A stretch of 64,000 nt of DNA, taken from the NCBI RefSeq assembly GCF_000420525.1, contig NZ_ATVC01000006.1, positions 1-64,000 of the forward strand. The letters run 5' to 3'. Positions within the stretch are counted from its first letter, which is position 1. Each line of letters begins with the position of its first letter. The notes beneath the pieces were generated by a model that was not told the DNA's origin, did not search any database, and saw nothing but the letters and a program-made list of their open reading frames with translations. Origin of the DNA: Aquaspirillum serpens DSM 68 (GTDB lineage Bacteria; Pseudomonadota; Gammaproteobacteria; Burkholderiales; Aquaspirillaceae). This document shows positions 58,890 to 64,000 of the stretch, piece by piece. Made by a program: the position numbers and the translations under genes.

Positions 58890-61800
58890 ATGCCAAAACG
58901 CACCGACCTCAAGAGTATCCTGATTATCGGCGCCGGCCCCATTGTGATTGGGCAGGCGTGTGAGTTCGATTATTCCGGCGCCCAAGCTTGCAAGGCCTTG
59001 CGAGAAGAAGGCTATCGCGTCATTTTGGTCAACTCAAATCCAGCCACGATCATGACCGATCCTGATATGGCTGACGTGACCTATATCGAACCGATTACTT
59101 GGCAGATGGTAGAAAAAATCATCGCCAAAGAACGCCCAGATGCCATCTTGCCGACGATGGGTGGGCAAACTGCATTGAACTGTGCCCTCGATTTAAGCCG
59201 TCATGGTGTATTGGAAAAATACAAAGTTGAGTTGATTGGCGCGACAGAAGACGCCATCGATAAAGCAGAAGATCGCGGTCGCTTTAAAGAAGCGATGGAA
59301 AAAATTGGGTTGTCTTGCCCTAAATCGTTTGTGTGCCACACGATGGAACAAGCCCTCGATGCACAAGTGCAAGTGGGTTTCCCAACCTTAATTCGTCCTT
59401 CGTTCACCATGGGCGGTTCTGGTGGTGGTATCGCGTATAACAAAGAAGAATTCTTGGCGATTTGTGAGCGTGGTTTCGAAGCCTCGCCGACTCATGAGCT
59501 GTTGATTGAACAATCGGTACTCGGTTGGAAAGAGTACGAAATGGAAGTGGTGCGTGATCGTAACGATAACTGCATCATTATCTGTTCAATTGAAAACTTC
59601 GACCCAATGGGTGTGCATACCGGTGATTCGATCACTGTCGCACCAGCACAAACGCTGACCGATAAAGAATACCAAATCATGCGGAATGCCAGCTTGGCGG
59701 TGTTGCGTGAAATTGGTGTCGATACCGGTGGTTCAAATGTGCAATTTGCGGTGAATCCTGATAACGGTGAAATGATCGTGATCGAGATGAACCCACGGGT
59801 CTCGCGTTCTTCGGCGTTGGCGTCGAAAGCTACTGGTTTCCCGATTGCTAAAGTGGCGGCAAAATTGGCCGTGGGGTATACCCTCGATGAGCTGAAAAAC
59901 GATATTACTGGTGGTGCCACACCCGCGTCGTTTGAGCCTTCCATCGATTATGTTGTAACCAAAATTCCACGTTTTGCATTCGAAAAATTCCCACAAGCGG
60001 ATGACCGTTTGACTACCCAAATGAAATCGGTTGGTGAAGTGATGGCGATGGGCCGTACTTTGCAAGAATCGATGCAAAAAGCGTTGCGTGGTTTGGAAAC
60101 CGGTTTATGTGGATTTGATGAGCGGACACAAGATCTCGATGTGATCCGTCACGAAGTCGGCTCTGCTGGCCCTGAGCGGATTTTGTATGTAGCAGATGCG
60201 TTCCGTGCCGGTTTGTCGCGTGATGAAGTGTTCGATATTTCCAAAATCGACCCTTGGTTCTTGGCACAAATTGAAGACATCGTTGCCGAAGAGCAAACCT
60301 TAAAAGGTCGCACGGTGGAATCGCTGGCCGCAGACGAATTGCGCCGTTTGAAGCGTAAGGGTTTCTCCGACCGCCGTTTGGCCGCCTTATTGGGTACCGA
60401 TCAAGGTGCCGTGCGTGCTCACCGTTGGGCATTGAATGTACGCCCAGTGTATAAGCGCGTTGATACCTGCGCCGCTGAATTTGCAACCAACACCGCCTAT
60501 ATGTATTCCACTTATGAAGAAGAGTGTGAATCACAGCCAAGCGATCGACAAAAAGTGATTGTCTTGGGTGGCGGGCCTAACCGCATTGGCCAAGGGATTG
60601 AGTTTGACTATTGCTGCGTTCATGCGGCATTGGCGCTGCGTGAGTCGGGTTTTGAAACCATCATGGTTAACTGCAACCCTGAAACGGTGTCAACCGACTA
60701 CGATACCTCCGACCGTCTCTACTTCGAACCACTGACGCTAGAAGATGTGTTGGAAATTGTGAACGTGGAAAAGCCGTTCGGCGTGATCGTGCAATACGGT
60801 GGTCAAACCCCGTTGAAACTGGCCCGTGCCTTGGAGGCGAACGGGGTGCCAATCATCGGTACCACGCCAGACATGATTGATTGTGCAGAAGACCGCGAGC
60901 GTTTCCAAAAATTACTGGCCGAGTTGAATCTGAAACAGCCACCTAATCGGACGGCCCGTACGCCAGCAGAAGCCATCCAATTGGCTGCTGAAATTGGCTA
61001 TCCGTTGGTGGTGCGTCCTTCGTATGTGTTGGGTGGTCGGGCAATGGAAATTGTCCACGAACAGGCCGACCTCGAACGCTATATGCGTGAAGCGGTGAAA
61101 GTATCGAATGACAGCCCTGTGTTGCTCGATCGCTTCTTAAATGATGCGATTGAAGTGGATGTCGATGCTATCAGTGATGGTCAGCGTGTCATCATCGGCG
61201 GCATTATGCAACACATCGAACAAGCCGGTGTGCACTCTGGCGACTCGGCATGTTCGCTGCCGCCATACAGCTTACCAATGGAAATTCAAGATGAGATTCG
61301 CCGCCAAACGGTAGCGATGGCCAAAGCCTTGAATGTGGTTGGTTTGATGAATGTGCAGTTTGCGGTACAAGGTTCGACTATCTATGTGTTGGAGGTGAAT
61401 CCTCGTGCTTCGCGGACGGTGCCGTTTGTGTCGAAAGTGACCACGCAGCCATTGGCTAAAATTGCTGCCCGTTGCATGGCTGGTCTGTCCTTGGATCAGC
61501 AAAATGTTGCTGGTGAGGTGATTCCACCTTATTACGCTGTTAAAGAAGCGGTTTTCCCTTTCATTAAATTCCCCGGCGTTGATACCATTCTGGGGCCAGA
61601 AATGAAATCGACCGGTGAAGTGATGGGCGTGGGCAAAACCTTTGCTGAAGCTTATGTCAAAGCGCAAATGGGAGCCGGTGAGCGTTTGCCAAAACAGGGT
61701 ACTGTGTTCTTGTCGGTGCGGGATTCTGACAAGGCAGGGGTGGCGGATGTGGCACGCGAGCTGTTGGCGCTGGGTTTTGATTTGGCGGCAACGCGTGGTA

Positions 61801-62090
61801 CAGCACAAGCCATTACCCAAGCTGGTTTAGCGGTGAAACAAGTCAATAAAGTGGCCGAAGGCCGCCCACATATCGTGGATATGATTAAAAACGGTGATAT
61901 CCGTTTGGTCATCAATACCGTTGACGAAAAACGCCAAGCCATCCACGACAGCCACTCAATCCGTCGTTCTGCCCTGCAAATGCGCTTGCCGATGTATACC
62001 ACTTTGGCGGGTGCCAAAGCGGTGTGTATTGGGATGCAGCACTTGGATGAGTTGGACGTGTATAGCTTACAAGACCTTGCCCGTCTCTAA
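58890..62090 (+). CDS. carB: Carbamoyl-phosphate synthase large chain
   Basis: Makes carbamoyl phosphate from bicarbonate, ammonia and two ATP. The 1066-residue protein contains the duplicated ATP-grasp halves: [20 protein letters not shown] and [20 protein letters not shown] start each half, and [20 protein letters not shown] and [20 protein letters not shown] are the matching metal-site segments. An allosteric MGS-like domain forms the end ([15 protein letters not shown]). Full length and intact. A terminator follows. Confidence 0.97.
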   Translation: MPKRTDLKSILIIGAGPIVIGQACEFDYSGAQACKALREEGYRVILVNSNPATIMTDPDMADVTYIEPITWQMVEKIIAKERPDAILPTMGGQTALNCALDLSRHGVLEKYKVELIGATEDAIDKAEDRGRFKEAMEKIGLSCPKSFVCHTMEQALDAQVQVGFPTLIRPSFTMGGSGGGIAYNKEEFLAICERGFEASPTHELLIEQSVLGWKEYEMEVVRDRNDNCIIICSIENFDPMGVHTGDSITVAPAQTLTDKEYQIMRNASLAVLREIGVDTGGSNVQFAVNPDNGEMIVIEMNPRVSRSSALASKATGFPIAKVAAKLAVGYTLDELKNDITGGATPASFEPSIDYVVTKIPRFAFEKFPQADDRLTTQMKSVGEVMAMGRTLQESMQKALRGLETGLCGFDERTQDLDVIRHEVGSAGPERILYVADAFRAGLSRDEVFDISKIDPWFLAQIEDIVAEEQTLKGRTVESLAADELRRLKRKGFSDRRLAALLGTDQGAVRAHRWALNVRPVYKRVDTCAAEFATNTAYMYSTYEEECESQPSDRQKVIVLGGGPNRIGQGIEFDYCCVHAALALRESGFETIMVNCNPETVSTDYDTSDRLYFEPLTLEDVLEIVNVEKPFGVIVQYGGQTPLKLARALEANGVPIIGTTPDMIDCAEDRERFQKLLAELNLKQPPNRTARTPAEAIQLAAEIGYPLVVRPSYVLGGRAMEIVHEQADLERYMREAVKVSNDSPVLLDRFLNDAIEVDVDAISDGQRVIIGGIMQHIEQAGVHSGDSACSLPPYSLPMEIQDEIRRQTVAMAKALNVVGLMNVQFAVQGSTIYVLEVNPRASRTVPFVSKVTTQPLAKIAARCMAGLSLDQQNVAGEVIPPYYAVKEAVFPFIKFPGVDTILGPEMKSTGEVMGVGKTFAEAYVKAQMGAGERLPKQGTVFLSVRDSDKAGVADVARELLALGFDLAATRGTAQAITQAGLAVKQVNKVAEGRPHIVDMIKNGDIRLVINTVDEKRQAIHDSHSIRRSALQMRLPMYTTLAGAKAVCIGMQHLDELDVYSLQDLARL

Positions 62091-62147
62091 ACACTTTGCC
62101 ATTCGGCATTTTCCGGCTACAATCGCCGGCAATGTCTAAAACCCGTC

Positions 62148-62184
62148 GAGCCGCCGTGACTTTCACGGCGGCTCACGTTTTTAT
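62148..62184 (+). terminator. Terminator after carB
   Basis: GAGCCGCCGTGA (62148-62159) and TCACGGCGGCTC (62163-62174) form a perfect 12-bp stem with a 3-base loop, followed by ACG and five T. greA begins 39 bases after it. Confidence 0.88.
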
Positions 62185-62222
62185 TAAAGCAGTTGAACAA
62201 GCTGCTGTTGGAGAATGACACC

Positions 62223-62699
62223 ATGATCAAAGTCCCCCTGACCGTGGTCGGTGCCGAGATGCTCAAAGCCGAATTGCAGCGATTGAAAAGCGTCGAGCGC
62301 CCCAGTGTAATTGCTGCGATTGCTGAAGCACGCAGTCACGGTGATTTGTCTGAAAATGCGGAATATGACGCAGCAAAAGAGCGTCAAGGATTTGTTGAAG
62401 GCCGGATTGCGGAAATTGAAGCAAAACTGTCCAATGCACAAATTATCGATCCCAAAACCATCGAGGCTGAGGGGCGTATCGTATTTGGTGCGACGGTTGA
62501 GCTGATGGATTTAGAAACCGAGGAAACGGTGCGTTATCAAATCGTCGGTGATGATGAAGCGGATATCAAAGTTCGCAAAGTCTCGGTGAATTCACCGATT
62601 GCACGTGCGTTGATCGGTAAAGAATCTGGCGATATTGCCGAGGTGCAGGCCCCCGGTGGTGTGCGCGAATATGAAGTGCTCGACGTGCAATATCTGTGA
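62223..62699 (+). CDS. greA: Transcription elongation factor GreA
   Basis: Stimulates cleavage of backtracked transcripts. The 158-residue protein has [15 protein letters not shown], the coiled-coil tip acids in [20 protein letters not shown] and the C-terminal FKBP-like domain [20 protein letters not shown]. It starts at ATG 62223 after a GGAGAA ribosome-binding site; a ten-residue extension is not family-like. It is the second Gre factor in the window, beside greB at 40156. Confidence 0.96.
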   Translation: MIKVPLTVVGAEMLKAELQRLKSVERPSVIAAIAEARSHGDLSENAEYDAAKERQGFVEGRIAEIEAKLSNAQIIDPKTIEAEGRIVFGATVELMDLETEETVRYQIVGDDEADIKVRKVSVNSPIARALIGKESGDIAEVQAPGGVREYEVLDVQYL

Positions 62700-62733
62700 T
62701 GGATGCGGTGTGAGTTGGACTGAGCAGAAAAAT

Positions 62734-62764
62734 AAGGCGAGCTAGATTGAGCTCGCCTTTTGTC
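62734..62764. terminator. Bidirectional terminator between greA and yhbY
   Basis: AAGGCGAGCT (62734-62743) and AGCTCGCCTT (62750-62759) form a perfect 10-bp stem. T-runs follow on the plus strand (TTTT) and, reading the minus strand, after the stem (ATTTTT). It serves the convergent greA and yhbY genes. Confidence 0.9.
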
Positions 62765-62776
62765 TGTCCGAAAAAA

Positions 62777-63088
62777 TTAGGCTTTTTTCACTTTCGGCAG
62801 GGTGACTTTTTCTTTGTCCGAAGGCCGCCAGATGACCAACAACTTACCAATGTGTTGTACGGGCGCGGCATCAAGCTCATCGCAAATTTGTTCCATCATT
62901 GCCGTGCGTTGTTCGCGATCATCACCTTGCACCCGAATTTTAATCAACTCATGTGCATCAAGGCTGATGGAAATTTCGCGCATCACAGGATCGCTTAAGC
63001 CTTGGTTGCCTATCATTACGACAGGGTTGAGGCTGTGGGCAAGGCCTTTGAGATATTGCCGTTCGGCAGGGGTTAATTCGATTTTCAT
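62777..63088 (-). CDS. yhbY: Ribosome assembly RNA-binding protein YhbY
   Basis: A 103-residue CRS1/YhbY-domain protein that binds pre-50S ribosomes. It begins MKIELTPAERQYLKGLAHSL and has NPVVMIGNQGLSDPVMREIS and HELIKIRVQGDDREQRTAMM, the typical CRM-domain pattern with the GxxG-like loop. It diverges from rlmE, 61 bases away, the standard gene pair in proteobacteria. Confidence 0.94.
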   Translation of the reverse strand: MKIELTPAERQYLKGLAHSLNPVVMIGNQGLSDPVMREISISLDAHELIKIRVQGDDREQRTAMMEQICDELDAAPVQHIGKLLVIWRPSDKEKVTLPKVKKA

Positions 63089-63149
63089 GGTGTAAGTCTG
63101 GCAAAAACCTTGATTTTACCCGACTTTTTGCCGTCTAAAGAGGAAAGAT

Positions 63150-63767
63150 ATGGCGCGCAGTAAAAGCAGTGCCGCGTGGTTAAACGAGCATGTGCATGAT
63201 CATTGGGTGCAACAAGCACAAAAAGACGGTTACCGTGCACGTGCTGCCTATAAATTGCTGGAAATTAACGAAAAAGATCATTTGATTCGGCCTGGGATGA
63301 TGGTTGCCGATTTGGGCAGTGCTCCCGGCAGTTGGTCACAAGTGGCGGCGCGAATTTTGGATGGTCGAGGGCAAGTGTTTGCTTTGGACATTTTGCCGAT
63401 GGATCCTGTGCCGGGGGTCGAGTTTATTCAAGGCGACTTTCGTGAAGATGTCGTTTTAAATCAATTCCTCACGCTTTTAGCAGATCGTCCGCTAGACCTT
63501 GTGCTTTGCGATATTGCCCCCAACATGTCAGGCAACCGCACGGCTGACCAAGCACGTTCCGCCCATTTAGTTGAGTTGGCGCTTGATTTCGCGCAAACCC
63601 AACTGAAACCCGGTGGAAATTTCTTGGTCAAAGTGTTTCAAGGTAGTGAGTTCGCCAGTTTTTTAGCTGCGATGCGTCAAAGCTTCACCGAGGTAATTTC
63701 GCGTAAACCGAAGGCATCTCGTGATCGTTCAAGCGAAGTCTATTTGCTTGGGCGTGGGCGGCGCTGA
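63150..63767 (+). CDS. rlmE: 23S rRNA 2'-O-ribose U2552 methyltransferase RlmE
   Basis: Methylates U2552 in the A loop late in 50S assembly. The 205-residue protein has RARAAYKLLEINEKDHLIRP with the catalytic lysine, the SAM motif VADLGSAPGSWSQVAARIL, VEFIQGDFRED, LVLCDIAPNMSGNRTADQAR with the catalytic aspartate, and GGNFLVKVFQGSEF with the second lysine. ftsH follows, as in most proteobacteria. Confidence 0.96.
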   Translation: MARSKSSAAWLNEHVHDHWVQQAQKDGYRARAAYKLLEINEKDHLIRPGMMVADLGSAPGSWSQVAARILDGRGQVFALDILPMDPVPGVEFIQGDFREDVVLNQFLTLLADRPLDLVLCDIAPNMSGNRTADQARSAHLVELALDFAQTQLKPGGNFLVKVFQGSEFASFLAAMRQSFTEVISRKPKASRDRSSEVYLLGRGRR

Positions 63768-63850
63768 CACTTGCTGGTCAGCAAAGAGTACAATAGACCC
63801 GAGCGTGAATGTTTCACGTGGTGGGAGTGAGCAGGGGAAGGAGTCCGCTC

Positions 63851-64000
63851 TTGAACAATATTGGTAAAAATATCGCTATCTGGGTGATTATCGGTCTGAT
63901 TTTAATGACTGTATTCAACCAGTTTAATCGCCGCCAAGAAACCCAAAATCTGGTGGACTACTCACAATTTATCACTGAACTGCAATCAGGACGTGTGCAG
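63851..64000 (+). CDS. ftsH: ATP-dependent zinc metalloprotease FtsH, N-terminal fragment
   Basis: Only the first 50 codons lie in the window. The frame from the TTG at 63851 reads NNIGKNIAIWVIIGLILMTV and continues NQFNRRQETQNLVDYSQFIT, the typical FtsH start with one membrane helix and the beginning of the periplasmic domain. A GGGAAGGAG ribosome-binding site precedes the TTG. The AAA and protease domains are beyond the window edge. Confidence 0.9.
   Translation, partial: MNNIGKNIAIWVIIGLILMTVFNQFNRRQETQNLVDYSQFITELQSGRVQ

Noticed and set aside
1-64000. CRISPR arrays or prophage
   Set aside because: No regularly spaced repeats, cas genes, phage structural genes or integrases were seen.

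Overview
The window is a bacterial chromosome segment whose gene content and gene order point to a betaproteobacterium, possibly Neisseriales-like. The supporting blocks are ubiX / rapZ-hprK-ptsN-hpf-rpoN-lptBAC-kdsC-kdsD, trpS-scpA-scpB-rluB, carA-lysE-carB-greA-yhbY-rlmE-ftsH, and a 5S rRNA end at the left edge. The species cannot be fixed from the sequence alone. Chromosomal genes sit near 50% G+C on lines counted by hand.

Layout. 1-150: end of an rRNA operon (5S) and its terminator. 230-11531: a YidB-like gene, then a long minus-strand series covering NAD(P)HX repair, UbiX, a small Gx-transporter/NusG-II pair, the nitrogen-PTS/RapZ regulatory cluster, ribosome hibernation factor, sigma-54, LPS transport (LptBAC) and Kdo synthesis (KdsC, KdsD). 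11684-13651: a KefB-type antiporter on the plus strand. 13674-29750: a phage-defence island, described below. 29947-32230: an AsmA-family gene and tRNA-Gly(CCC). 32424-46277: a dense plus-strand run (asparaginase, small S4 and oxidoreductase-like proteins, PHP phosphatase, YciO, M50 protease, trpS, scpAB, rluB, greB, tamA, tamB), mostly with stop/start overlaps. 46274-50947: amiC/tsaE, queG, murI, an acetyltransferase and a MaoC hydratase. 51033-52160: a solitary TnpB (IS200/IS605 type) with its right end. 52432-56694: etfBA, an acyl-CoA dehydrogenase and a thioesterase, probably fatty-acid oxidation, behind a promoter with a palindromic operator. 56874-64000: carA, a LysE exporter, carB, greA, yhbY, rlmE and the first 50 codons of ftsH.

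The island is a complete type 3 BREX operon on the minus strand, transcribed brxF > brxC > pglXI > [four cargo genes] > brxHII > pglZ > brxA. The cargo sits between the methyltransferase and the helicase. It consists of two successive two-gene modules, each pairing an ABC/SMC-like AAA ATPase with a different putative nuclease: a 344-aa ATPase with a 173-aa PD-(D/E)XK-like protein, then a 409-aa ATPase with a 217-aa TOPRIM-like (DUF4276-like) protein. The junctions from pglXI to brxA are stop/start overlaps, abutting codons or a 2-bp gap, so BREX and both modules look like one translationally coupled unit. The cargo and the central third of pglXI are visibly less G+C rich than the BREX core genes, which suggests modular assembly. 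This nested two-module arrangement is the best candidate here for an undescribed defence system.

Secondary points of interest are a TnpB that lacks the usual RuvC-II glutamate and appears to be expressed from a leaderless mRNA, a possible structured RNA in the gap between hpf and rpoN, and a strong hairpin in the carA leader.
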